NCBI RefSeq assembly: GCF_964355755.1 | Contig: NC_092674.1 | Coordinates: 26,090,001-26,154,000 of the forward strand | DNA from: Antedon mediterranea | Taxonomy: Eukaryota; Echinodermata; Crinoidea; Comatulida; Antedonidae | Direction: 5' to 3' | Length of the DNA stretch: 64,000 nucleotides | Made by a program: the position numbers and the translations under genes | The notes under the pieces: model-generated | What the model saw: only the letters and a program-made list of their open reading frames with translations | Databases searched by the model: none | What the model was told of the DNA's origin: nothing | Part shown: one piece after another, positions 42,941-57,400 of the stretch | Layout: the number at the start of each line of letters is the position of its first letter | Numbering within the stretch: position 1 is the stretch's first letter

Positions 42941-45900
42941 ATGGTAACCATAAATTTGTATTGTATGGTTATAATGTACAATTTAGATAGGTTTGCTACC
43001 CTTGTTTTGGGATCACCTAAATTTTGTAGTAGTAGTAGTAGTAGGTAGGCCAACTGATGATGACTGTTGTTGTAGTCTCCTATTAAAAAAGCAGGATTTT
43101 AGGCCTAGGCCCCTGGGCCCTCTAGTGGTTAGGAATAGTAGGGTCCAGGGATGATAATTAACATTCAGGTAGCCTAGAAGACACCTAGGTTCATCCCAGA
43201 CCTTTTCCAAGTCTAGTAGTTTTGACATCCAGGATAATTAATAAACCTTTGAGTTTGAGTCTTACACTTTATTAAGATGGTGGTCAAATACAGTAACTTT
43301 CTAGCCAAAGCCCTACTTGAAACTATATTCACTATTTTTGTTGGTTTTATTTTATTTATTTTCAGTCTAAAGCAGTTGGAGTTAAAGTTGTTGCAAGGTG
43401 CCGGCCATTTACAGACACAGAAAATGGAAAAGGAGCAACAAGAATCATCAAGATGAGTGGTGACAAGACAACAGTACAAAGTCCACAGGGAGGATCTGGA
43501 CAGGTACAGCAGAAGTAGTATTAAAGACATTGTGTACAGTAGACCTAGTTACTGTGTAAATTGGGTCTGTCTGATAGACCAACTGACAGAAATATTTTTG
43601 TGTCATTGAATCTCCAAATGCTGTCAAACATATTGTATTGTAGTTTGAAATTAAAATTTAATTTTTACTTTTGCAGGAAAATACATTTGCACTGAGCTCA
43701 AGTTATTTCTGGGATGCTAAATCAGTAAGTAAAGTAGTAAACACACACATTTAAGGTTCTGGGTTCTCATACTAACTCTAGCTCAATACCCACATTTTTT
43801 TCATAGCTAAAACTGTATTATTACCATAAATAATAATAAATTAAAATAATTTTATGTTATTCCTTCATTTTCGTAGATTCAGATTTATAAAGAAGAATGT
43901 GAACCATTGTTAAAAGAAGCGCTTTCAGGATACAACGTAACGATCATCGCATCCGGTCAGACCGGTAGCGGCAAAACTCACCTCTTGTCGGGAACAGATG
44001 ATGACCCTGGAATGGTGCCGATGGTATATTATTGTTCCCTCAAGATTCAAGAAATTTTATTTGTCCACTTTAAAATGGAAATTTGTTTTGCTTGGAATAA
44101 TCAAATCAAATTTCAAAAGACAATGTTAAAATACTATTTATAGGCCTATGTTAAAATACTGTTTAAAAACTATTAGAAAACGCCATAGGCCCTGTTAAAT
44201 GCGCACCCAAAATTACAATTTACAAAACAGTATTCTACACCACAGACTTAATCCAAACACAATGGATGGATGTGTAATATTATAGCAGTATGTAGATAAA
44301 TACAGTAGGTATTCATTTTTTTTTATTTCAGTTGATAAGAAGTCTTTTCAAGCATTTAAACTCGGATTCTAAGAAAGATAGTTTTGTGACAGCTTCATTT
44401 CTAGAGGTAAAGTTGTTATAAAATACATTATTATTTTTATTTTCGGTTACACTTTACTGTATTCTGTAATGTTACTATTATTTCAATCTAAATGTCCAAA
44501 ACATCTTTACAGATTATGGATGAAAACATGACTGACCTTTTGAATCCTCATGGCAATGAGATGAAAATAAGACAACATCCACAAGTTGGAATGTAAGTTA
44601 CTTTACACCATTAGTAACCAATAATTGTAATTACGTAAACCCATTGGCCTCTGTTCGAGGTTTTACGGTAACCTTTTTAAAAAATTCAACTATTTATGTG
44701 TGGATGTACTACCTACCTACTGTAACATGATGCAGGGTTAGGAAGTCCATACACATTTTTTTGAGATTTTTTAGAGGTCTGACACTAAAGCTCTGTGTGC
44801 ATTATCAAACTATTTTGTCAAAAAAAAGTGTGATGTGCCCATATAATGGTAGTGATATATCCAAGTGGTATAACATCATCATGTCCATATATGGGCACAT
44901 CAGTCACATAAAGTTTGATGGTGTAGACAGAGCTTAAGACAAAGAAATTTACATTAATATTATTTCCTTTTTCTTTACAGATTTGTTGATGGTTTGTCTG
45001 AAATAGTTGCTACAAGTAGTGATGAGCTGACAGAGTTGTACAATCAAGGAAACAAAGCTAGAAAGATGGGCACATCAGATATCAGAGCTCATCGACAAAG
45101 GTGAAGAAATAGAAAATGTTTAGTGTTTAATATAGGCCTACATTTAATTTGCAGTTTTTAATATTAAAGAATGCCCCATGATAATGTTGGCCGATTTCTT
45201 ATCATTGCACCATAAATCTATCTTATAAAAAAATTGTAAATGATAATTAATCTTCAGAGCTCATGGTTTCTTCACTATCACCGTAGAACAACGTGAAGAG
45301 AATAGCACGCATTGTTTGAGAAGCAAGATTTTATTTGTTGATCTCGCTGGTAAGTTTTAAGTTTGCAATGAAACAATATAGAATTCACAATATTCAACTT
45401 TACAAACTATTTGTTTTTTACTACTATTATATTTATTTAAATTGTTTTTTAATTTTTAGGCTCTGAGGGTGTACAAAGCAAGGACTTAAGGTATTCATTC
45501 ATTCATCTTTTTATTTCTGAATACCATGATTACATAATCCATAACTAATAAAGAAGTTTAATCAAAGAAATCATTGTGCAGTCAACATAAAAGAAAAGTT
45601 AAGGTTGTACAGGATAACAGACAGAATATGTAGAAGTCAACACAAGGCATTCCACTATAATGACCAATTTCGGTGCAACATTTACATGAAGCAACAACAA
45701 AAATCGCTTTATAATAGATTTACAGTATTAACCAAGTTAAAAATTAAAGGCTACAAAATCAGTTAATATAAAGTAGGTTTTTTTTTAGGCTTTGAAAATT
45801 AATTTTATGTTTTATCCCTCTAGCCTCAGTGCTTTGAACAGAGTTATAACAACACTCGGTGACCCACGAAAGAAGGGAGGTCATGTGCCCTACAGAGACT

Positions 45901-48900
45901 CCAAAATGACAAGACTCTTACAGGTGAATAACAGAACACATTCATTCCAATGTGTTAACTTTTTTTTTTCAATTCAATTCTAAAGACATTTATTTATGTC
46001 TATAGACAAATAGTAAAAATAAAACATGACAAATTGAGATGTAAAATGATGGGACTCAGAATTTACTTGAATTCTTTGCTTTAAATCTCTGTCTACACTA
46101 TCAAACTAGTTAAATGATAAAAAAAAGTGTGATGTGTCCATATATGGTAGTGATATGACATCATCATGTCCATTTTTTGTCACATAAAGTTTGATAGTGT
46201 AGACAGAGCTTCAGTATATAAATCTCAATTTATGGTTTTTCAGGATTCACTGGGTGGAAATGCCAAAACATTGTTGTTTGCCGTTGTATCCCCTGCTGAC
46301 ACAAACTACAATGAAACAATTGCCACGCTTCAAATGGCTCAAACAAGTCACAACATCTCCAACAATGCAAAGAAGAATGCTGTAAGTTAAACTGGATTTA
46401 AAATCAACATATAGGTTGTCAGAAATCATTGTAAAAGGGAAGAGGTTTGTTGTAAATGAAGGGGGTTGCTTACAAGGTGTTACTGAATCATAATATCCAA
46501 GGTTTACAAATGGGTACCTGGTAAGGTCAAGACACAACTGTACGCTGATTACTAGCTGCATTATGGGAGCATGTTTCCATACGTGTTTGATCAAAAAATT
46601 ACCAGTGTGATAATACAGTATATACAGCGCTTAGAGGTTTCACAGCATAAAGCCTTGTCTACACTATCAAACTTTATGTGTCAAAAAAGTTTGATGTGCC
46701 TATATATGGTAGTGCTATGCTTAAATATGGTAGTGATATGACATCATCATGTCCATATATGGGCACATCACATTTTTTTGACACATAATGTTTGATAGTG
46801 TAGACAGAGCTTTAGGTGCTTTATAAATCAAACTTTTGCATCACAGTCAAATTTTACTCCTTTATTTCTGAAGGATGACAGCACAAAAATGCTTAATGAG
46901 CTGCGAGATGAAATATCCCGTCTGAGAGAGAAGTTGGCCACCAGTAATTTGAATGAAGCCGGAAGCAAAGAAGATGTTACAAGGATGCAGGTACGATTTG
47001 GGGTGCAGCCTACCCGATTCTTAGTGCTGTATCTCCACACATGTCAATATTTATCCATGGAAGGTTAGGTTAAGAGTTAGCGTCTATGATACAGGCCTCG
47101 CAAAAATTTCCTATGAGAATGAAATTTAGACAGTACAGGGGTGTGGAGTTTAAGATCTCGAGTGTTAGAGTTTAAGATGAATACTTGAATCAAAGCTGGA
47201 AGCAAATAATCTAGTTTATGAAAGGAAATCTACTAATAATTTCAATAACATGGAGGCAAATGCCTTTTTGGAATCAGCTAGATGATTGCAAATAAAATAT
47301 CAAATTTGTTGTATTCTGCTCAGTTTCAAAAACAAAGTACAAACAAAATCTCTAAGGAATGTACCAACTCCTATCTCTCTCTCTCCGACATGCTTTCCAC
47401 GATTTGTTTCCATACTTTTCTGTTTTGTGCAGGATGGTTTGTTATTTTGTTAAAGTTCAACTCCTTTAACAAATCATAACATGTGATAATAAACACAATC
47501 AATTTCTTTTTCCTCGTTTAGGAACTTATCAAAGACCTGCAGATAGCAAAGAAGCAAACATGGGAAGAAAAAGAAAGGTTGTCCATACAATACGAAGATG
47601 ACAGGAAAGTGAACCTTGCAAATAAGGTAGTCATTCTTTTAATACCTTTCGTAATCAAAGGCAGATTATGTCTGAAAAAAACCAAAGGTTTCCAATAATG
47701 TATTATTTAATTTTGTAGGGTATCTTGCAATATGTGATGGGAGACAGCATGAGGAAAGGGAATAATGAAGTCCAAGAAAAACTGCTTCTTATGCAGAAGG
47801 AAAAAGACCAGGTATTATTCAATTTTAAGTTGATTTGATTTAAAAGAAGGTTCACACAATTACATTTCATTTTCATTTCCCTGAAACATTGCTTGTTCCA
47901 GTGCCTCCTGTGAAATGCATTGCGATTCAAATAAAATCACAGCCCTTGGTTTAGGCTAGAAAATTAGTTACTACAATCCGAGAATGATTTTGCTCACTAT
48001 TGTTTTTACTGAATGTAATACTAAATATGGAAACTGTATGATATATTTTAGTTACAGGAAGAATACAAAGAAAAACGGAAGCTGGTGGATACTATGAAAG
48101 AAAACCTGCAGATTAAGATTGTAGATTACACTAAAATAGCAGAGAAAGGTAAGGCACATGTAATGCAATGCATCACATCATAATAGTACAACTTTGCAAG
48201 TAACAACTTGGGACCTATAGCCCTATCTACACTATCAAACTAGTTTGACAAACAAATTGTGATGTGCCCAAATATGGTAGTGATATGACATCATCGTGAC
48301 CATTATGGGCACATCACATTTTTGTTACATAACGTTTGATAGTGTACGCAGAGCTTTGATGAACACCTAATGTGTTGTTAGTCACTACAGTAAAAATACC
48401 AAAATGAATGGCTATGCAAGGGTACTCACCTGAAGCAGCTGCGAAATGGCAGTTGATTCAATCTAAGAGAGAATGACATAACTGTGCTATGAAATTAAAC
48501 GATAAAGCATGTCCTAAAACTGCTACATTCTCTTAAGCTCTGTCTACATTATCAAACAAAAAATGTAATGTGCCCATACATGGACATGATGATGTCATAT
48601 CACTACCATATTTTAGCATATCACTACCATATTTGGGCACATCACCCTTTATTTTGATAGTAGTAAAAGTACAAAATGATTATTTCTTCACATTTTTAGA
48701 CAACAAAGGAAATGAGGCAGAAACCAAAGCTAAAGTTAGCGCAATCCATGAACTTAAGGAAAAAATCAAGAAAGAAAGTGAAGTGGTGAAAGATGTAAAG
48801 AAAAGGCTAAAAGAACTGCAAGACAAACAAAAGAGAGAGAAAGAAGTAAATACATGAACCATTCTCATAAAAAGAAATAAAAATACAAATATGTTTCTGT

Positions 48901-50331
48901 TTGTTCACTTGGAAGCTTTCAATTTGCAAAATCCTATGATATTGTGTCATAGGTCACAGCATGACATAACTATTTCCTAGCAGTTACAGGTCATCCAAGA
49001 CAAGTAGAAAGAACTACATACCAAGCTGTATACAACCATTGGCACTAACTCAAATTATTTTAATTTAATTTTTGTAGGAACTACGAGCCCAAAACAGAGA
49101 TTTGCAATCAAATCCTAAGATGAGAGCTATGGTAATGGAAGAAGAACGAAAGAGATTGGAAATTGAGAATACCGCCCTCTTGAAAGAAGAACTGGAACGA
49201 ATGAAGCTAGAAGTGGACCAGCAAAGAGCAGAAATACAAGTAGATGATTATTATGACGTTTACCTCAAATATAAATTTTGTAGAAATAAAGATGCTTACA
49301 TCTGAAAACCAGAAACTCTCCCAAAACCAGACTTTTTTCGAGGGCCAAAATCTTTTTTACCATTAAAAACACGTTCCGAATACCAGACTTTCTGGAAAAC
49401 CAGACATATTCAAGCAAAACTCCTTGGCTACTAGCGACTGCTTTGAGAAGTGTAGTATCTTATGATGCAAATATGTCCACCTGTAGAGTGTGTATAAATA
49501 ACTGAATTCTATTTACTCTTTAGATGAAAGTGGCACAGGGTAAAACATACACCACAGACGAAGCCATGCACCTTGAAATAGATTTGATGAAAGAGCGAGA
49601 GGAGAGGAGTGTAGTGGCAAGACAACTTGAGGGCCTAGACCTAGAGAAGAATGTCGTACAACAAGAACTTGATGAGGCTTATCAGAAACATTCAGAAGAA
49701 CTGGAAATACAACAACTACAACATTTTCAAGTGAGAAAGAAATATTATGCCAAATACTATTATGAATAAACTATTGGAACCACTTATACATTGGCATTAT
49801 GGTGTCGATATAAGTTAACACTTCATCTTTTAATGATGGAATTCCTACAGAATTCACTTACTACTATCTAATTTTCATTCATTTTAATATTTTTACATCT
49901 TCAGCATTGAGAATTCTGTGAAATCCTTGAAACTCTACCAACTTTACGCCAATTTATTTCCCCCTCAGACATTTCGCAACTACCGCGAAGTTTTTGAAGA
50001 ACAGAAAGCAGCATTGGAACAGCGTTTCCGCGGTCTTTTGGAAGATGCGATTCAAGATGCCGTGTTCCTTTCAACACGAAACTCTGAACTTGTACAGGAA
50101 AACCAGGCATTACGCCAAGGTAGGCTAACACAACAAAAATAATTTTTTGGTTACAATTCTATCAGTACCAATAACTGTGGTTACATGTTGCAATTATATC
50201 CGTGTAGCAATGGTATAATATATTATTTTTTTAGAAATTTTTTTTTTTTAGAAATTGCTGAGTATAAAGATAAGCTGTCAATCAAAGGTGCTGGGGCAGG
50301 GAGTCGACCTGGTTCAGGAATAGCTAAATAA
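42941..50331 (+). CDS. Kinesin-like protein with N-terminal motor and coiled-coil tail
   Basis: Exons are 43366-43503, 43677-43724, 43877-44023, 44332-44406, 44513-44592, 44981-45100, 45258-45349, 45460-45490, 45824-45923, 46244-46381, 46874-46990, 47522-47626, 47719-47811, 48052-48148, 48700-48845, 49078-49239, 49524-49730, 49969-50119 and 50252-50331, about 709 codons with all phases closing. The first exon is uncertain: an ATG directly followed by GTAACC at 42941 would splice in phase 0 and give [16 protein letters not shown]. The motor has the P-loop GQTGSGKT (about residue 90), switch II DLAGSE, and [17 protein letters not shown]. The tail from about residue 323 is a long coiled coil ending in a Gly-rich tip, [14 protein letters not shown]. 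Switch I is divergent (RAHRQRAHGFF instead of SSRSH) and the loop after switch II is about 14 residues short. Motor features such as QHPQVGIFVDGLSE look closest to kinesin-3-like motors, but there is no FHA or PH domain and I do not assign a subfamily. Confidence 0.85.
44787..44935. mobile_element. MITE family B copy in kinesin intron
   Basis: Ends are AAAGCTCTGTGTGCATTATC and GTGTAGACAGAGCTT. The core has AAGTGTGATGTGCCCATATA and TCCATATATGGGCACATC. Confidence 0.9.
46084..46211. mobile_element. MITE family B copy in kinesin intron
   Basis: Ends are TCTCTGTCTACACTATCAAA and TTGATAGTGTAGACAGAGCT, with core ATATGACATCATCATGTCC. It stops about 30 bp before the acceptor of the next exon. Confidence 0.9.
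46495..46640 (+). mobile_element. SINE 3' fragment
   Basis: It shares TACGCTGATTACTAGCTGCA, GTTTCCATACGTGT and the flanking order with the SINE at 56030-56330. The tRNA-like head is absent. Located in a kinesin intron. Confidence 0.65.
46651..46815. mobile_element. MITE family B copy in kinesin intron
   Basis: Ends are CTTGTCTACACTATCAAACT and GTTTGATAGTGTAGACAGAG. The core repeats TATATGGTAGTG and AAATATGGTAGTGATATGAC before CCATATATGGGCACATCAC. Confidence 0.9.
48221..48357. mobile_element. MITE family B copy in kinesin intron
   Basis: Ends are CCCTATCTACACTATCAAAC and CGTTTGATAGTGTACGCAGA, with AAATATGGTAGTGATATGAC and ATGGGCACATCAC in the core. Confidence 0.85.
48536..48661. mobile_element. 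MITE family B copy in kinesin intron, right end lost
   Basis: It starts AAGCTCTGTCTACATTATCA and carries ACATGATGATGTCATATCAC and ATTTGGGCACATCACCC. The right end stops at TTTTGATAGTA about 40 bp before the next exon. Confidence 0.8.
49309..49405 (-). repeat. Dispersed CCAGA-rich repeat, inverted partner of 60335-60450
   Basis: In reverse complement this reads GTCTGGTATTCGGAACGTG, TTTTTAATGGTAAAAA, AAAAGTCTGGTTTTGGGAGA and GTTTCTGGTTTTCAG, matching the order at 60335-60450. It is in a kinesin intron. Confidence 0.8.
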
Positions 50332-51174
50332 ATATCGACTGTATTGAGTGGGAGTGATCGCATTTGAATCAACAAGCCCAATTAAAAATAGACTGAAAGT
50401 CATGTAGACACAATTAACGATCATGCAAAAGAATATTAATGGTTTTAAATTATTCTCACTTGATTTGAAACTTGTTGGTCTTCATAGAGGAAATGCATAA
50501 AATGTTTTTTTCTATTAATGAATGATAGTACTTAGTATTTGGCAAGTTAGTTTTTTTAAGTAGAAATATATATTTTTAAAGTAATATTCCACACAAAGCA
50601 CACCATTTCACATGTAATTTGATTCAATGTACAGGATTCAAAATAAATTGATAATTAAAATTTTTCTGTATAAATTAAACTTTGTATATATAGACGCCTT
50701 GATATTTATTCATCGATAAGCATTTCAGAAATTATATTTATATCGTATCAAAAGACAAGCCTTCAATTTGTTTATTAATTTCATGTGATATACTAATTAA
50801 ATTATACAAAATCATTCATTATAAATCATGTATTGAATTAAATCATATTAAAATACTTTATGTAGTAGGGAATTTTTTGTTGTAAGTTTGTTTTGACATT
50901 TTTACCTTTTAGTTTAGCATACACATTTTAATTTTTTTTTCTGTTTTCTTGTTTCATACAAACAATATTTTTGGATAGAAATGTTCATTTTGCATTCAAT
51001 GTTTTTAACACTTGTAGAAATTATTTTTTTCTATCATAAAAATTTAGATATTAAATTATTATAAACAAATTGATTTTTTCTCTGCAGAAATAAAACATTT
51101 AATAAAATTGTAGACAAATGAAAGTATATAAAAACGAAATAAAACACGAAACAAAATATATTCTTTGTCAATAG
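50332..51174. other. Tail-to-tail intergenic region, kinesin and RPS3A
   Basis: AT-rich. It holds the 3' untranslated region of the kinesin on the plus strand; AATAAA at 50642-50647 and another near 51091 are candidate polyadenylation signals. No gene is seen. Confidence 0.5.
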
Positions 51175-51180
51175 TTTATT
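51175..51180 (-). terminator. Candidate polyadenylation signal of RPS3A
   Basis: AATAAA on the minus strand, about 80 nt after the stop codon of RPS3A, a typical distance for a ribosomal protein gene. Confidence 0.6.
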
Positions 51181-51260
51181 TATTCATTCAAACCATTTTG
51201 ATGTTAAATGGTCATTAACAGTTTGTTATATTTCTTTGTCTGTGCAATGGTGTTATTTCT

Positions 51261-53754
<2,494 letters not shown>

Positions 53755-54417
53755 GGTGGATCACTGCAGGTTAAAAGAGGAAGTTTCATGGCATGCTGGG
53801 AAGATTTTGGGTCAAATGTCACTCAGAGGAGGCATCATCGTCGCGGAAAAACGTAAACAAACATTTTTTTATAAACCATTCTGTATTAAACTTTTCTTTT
53901 TAAGTGAAATATTTGAGATAATGATTATATCTGTGTTTTATCAATGAACACTGGGGTAGACTAGGCAAAGTAAGTAAAGTATGCCAGCAGCTAGCTAGGC
54001 CTAGTCTTCAAGCTAGCCTCTCTCCAAAAAAAAAAAGACAGACAGAGCCGGACGGAGGGAGGAGGAAGTGGTACTCTCTCCTAGCCTGCTGGGGAAGTTG
54101 ATACTAATAGAAAGATACGCTAGCTAAACTAGGCTAGGAAAGCTCATAAGTGGCAAATGATTAGGCTATGATGAGATGAAAAACATGATTGACCCCTATT
54201 AGCCTAGCCCTAGCTAGGTTAGTGAAGTGTTGGTAATAAAATTAATGATTTATTTATTTTGAAATTGTTTAAATTAAATATTTATAATATTTAATAAATA
54301 TTTTTATATTTTAATGTTTTTAATAAATATTTTTTATTAATTCATTGTTTTTTATTTTGCATAGGCCTAGAGGAGAACATGATTTGTTTTTAATACATCA
54401 TCATATGCAAAAACACT
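53755..54417. promoter_or_regulatory. Divergent promoter region of RPS3A and PDZD11
   Basis: On the minus strand just upstream of the RPS3A start are CTTCCTCTTTT (53773-53783), a 5' TOP-like pyrimidine tract expected at the start of ribosomal protein mRNAs, and TTCCCAGCATGCCATG (53787-53802), which matches the core of the ZNF143/Staf element common in divergent promoters. The rest contains AGCTAGGCCTAG-type repeats, a short A run near 54028, and AT-rich sequence before PDZD11. Confidence 0.6.
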
Positions 54418-57400
54418 ATGGATGAAGATGAGGCCATTCAAGTGTCCCTTCCACCTTATGAATTTCCTCCCCCTTGGATACCACCAGAGCAGGTAGGTTT
54501 TGTGATATTTTTTAACAAACTATACCACCCAATTTCTAAAATGAAAATATTGAAATTAATAATAGCTTTTTGCCAGCTCTCAAAAATCAAGAACAAAACT
54601 GAAAAAAATACTCAGTAAGGCATCTAAACATAAAATATGATTATGAGAGATATGTTATTATACTGTATTAAACATATAATCTGGGATATAATTTAATAAA
54701 CGATGATCACAATTGATTTATTAACTTATTGTTATTTTTACAGAGATGCAGTCATCCTGATTATGCTAGTACTTTGAATCAATTTCTTTCTCGTACAGTT
54801 CGTTTTGCACGATCAAGACAGACCAATCAGGTGCATGACTTGGTTAATTGTTTAAATAAATATAAAATAAAGAATAAACATTTTTTGAAAACTCATCTGC
54901 AATCAATTCTCTCCACACAACTGCTTATAAATTATAGAGGTCTTAACAATGTTTTCATTTTTTAAACAATACCTCTCCCTTTAATTTAGAGCCTTATCTA
55001 CACTATCAAACTTTATGTGACAAAAAAATGATGATGTCATATCACTACCATATTTGAACACAGCAAAGTTTTTTTGTCAAACTAGTTTGATAGTGTAGAC
55101 AGAGCTTTAGGCTATATTAATGTAACCCTCCAAATAGACATAACATCAGATAGAGGAAGGTACAATAACCAACATCATGCATTATATATTATAGTAAACT
55201 TATACATCTAAATACCCTACTGAAAAATTTACCAGTTGGCTGAAGCATTTTAAACACAATTTATTTTTTTAAAGTAAGTAACTACAGTATTAACAGTGTC
55301 ATGATTTCTTTTTGTCATATTTTAGTTTGGTTTTCACATAAAAGGCGGCAAGGAGCATGAGCTGGGTCTTTATGTGTCAAGGGTGAGTGAAAGATTACAA
55401 CATTAAATGAACTAAAATAAATTGTGTACCAAGTTCTTTACCATACATACAGTATGTGTAATGTATCTACACAGGACCAACAGCTTTGCATCCCATCCAA
55501 GGGAATTGGAGTAAAGTATCTTGACTAAAGGTTACAGGCAATATGACACAGACAGGTCTCAAACACATGCCTCTCACATGCTAGTCCTGATATTCCTGAC
55601 CATTAGGCCATACTTCTTAACTCTAATTCACAGTAAGTCTGTACCTGGTAAGAACATAGTGGTCATTTAGGCCTACAATATTAGATACAATCGTAATACT
55701 CCGATTTTTGGGGATTCATTTAAGATGTTGGTCGATCTGCAAACACCTGCTGGCTGGTATGATTGATCAGATTAGATGAAAACTGGCCTAAACCCAAGAC
55801 ACCTTCCCATCTGAGCACAGATAACACTGATTTGTGCTTATAAAAAGAAAACAGTCACAATCATTTTTTGTTTTTCTGTAGGTAATGCAAGACTCAAATG
55901 CATACCGTGTTGGATTGAGAGTGGCAGACAAGATTTTAGTTGTCAATGGTTATAATTTTGAAACATTAGATCATGATGAGGTATAAACAACCGACCAATA
56001 AAATTAAATATATATGTTTAATACTGTGAGGGCGTGTGGCGCAGTGTGTTGGACGAGTGATCATGGTTTGAATCCAACTCTCGCCGCATTGCTTGTATCC
56101 TTACGCAAGACACTTTACTTACATTTAACTCTCTCCACCCAGGTGTATAAAATGGTTAGATCAAGACAAAACTTTGCGCTGATTACTAGCTGCATTATTA
56201 CGCGAGTATGTTTCCATACGTGTATGATTAAAAAAATGACAAGGGTACAGCACATTGAGAGCTTGCTTATATATATAAGAATGAACTATTATTATTATAA
56301 GGCTACTCCTGTTATAAATATAGGATTCTTCTTGTGTATACTATTATAAAATAAATAAATAAATAAAAATAAAATATATTATTATAAATTAAAAAAAGTT
56401 TATACCATATCCATCGTAAATGCAAAATATACAATAAGAATACAAATTAAATACAAAATAATTTGTTAAAAGTTCAACAGAATCAGACATAAAGTCTATT
56501 TTTGTGATGTATTATATAACGATTGTAAAATATCAAGTGTTAAGAAAATGATATACTTGGATCATGGAGGTATAAAAATAGATTTATACCTCCATGCTTG
56601 GATTACGTCTTACAAGATCAATTAATAAAAACAGATATAATTGTTGTGAAATAGATACAATTTAAGAAATTTGACTATGTCATTCCGAAAGAGAAAAAAC
56701 ATTGATAATAGAAAAACAATCATTTGATAATGTATACTGAATTTCAAATGTTTTCTAGGTTTAAGAATTATCCCTTGTTTGCATATCTACTTCATTCACT
56801 TTTCATTGATAAACAACAATTTTAAACATGGACACTGGAGTTTTTGCATGGTGTGCGCCTCAGCAATGTGTTCCAAACGTGATGTGAAAGAGGGCTACAT
56901 AATACAGCATACTCCTCGTTTAGGACACTCTTATTTGGGGGACACCCCCATTAAGGGGACACTTTGTTGGGTCCTAAAAGTGGCTCCTTAATAGGGGTTC
57001 ATGTATATTCATATTTTCTTATTTTTTTTCAGGCAGTTTCTGTTTTAAAAGAAGCTAGAGATATAGAAATGCAAGTGAAATATTTCCCTTATGGTAAGAT
57101 AATACATGTAGTAGAACCTCTATTAAGGGGACACCTTCAGGTCCTATCAAAGAGTCTTAACATAGTGCCTACTCTCCCAAAAACAATTAAAATTAATAAA
57201 ATAGGCCATTTTGTAATTAAGTTAAAGCTGGCAACCTTTTTTTTTTTTTAAATTAGTGTTTTCAGGAAAATATATACCACTGACCAATATAGTTTTGTTA
57301 TTTGATTTTTGGTCAAAGTACATAACTCTATTATGTTACATTAAAATGGCATACTTAAAAAAATAAAATGTTAAATTATTTTTTCAGGGTGGAAATCTGT

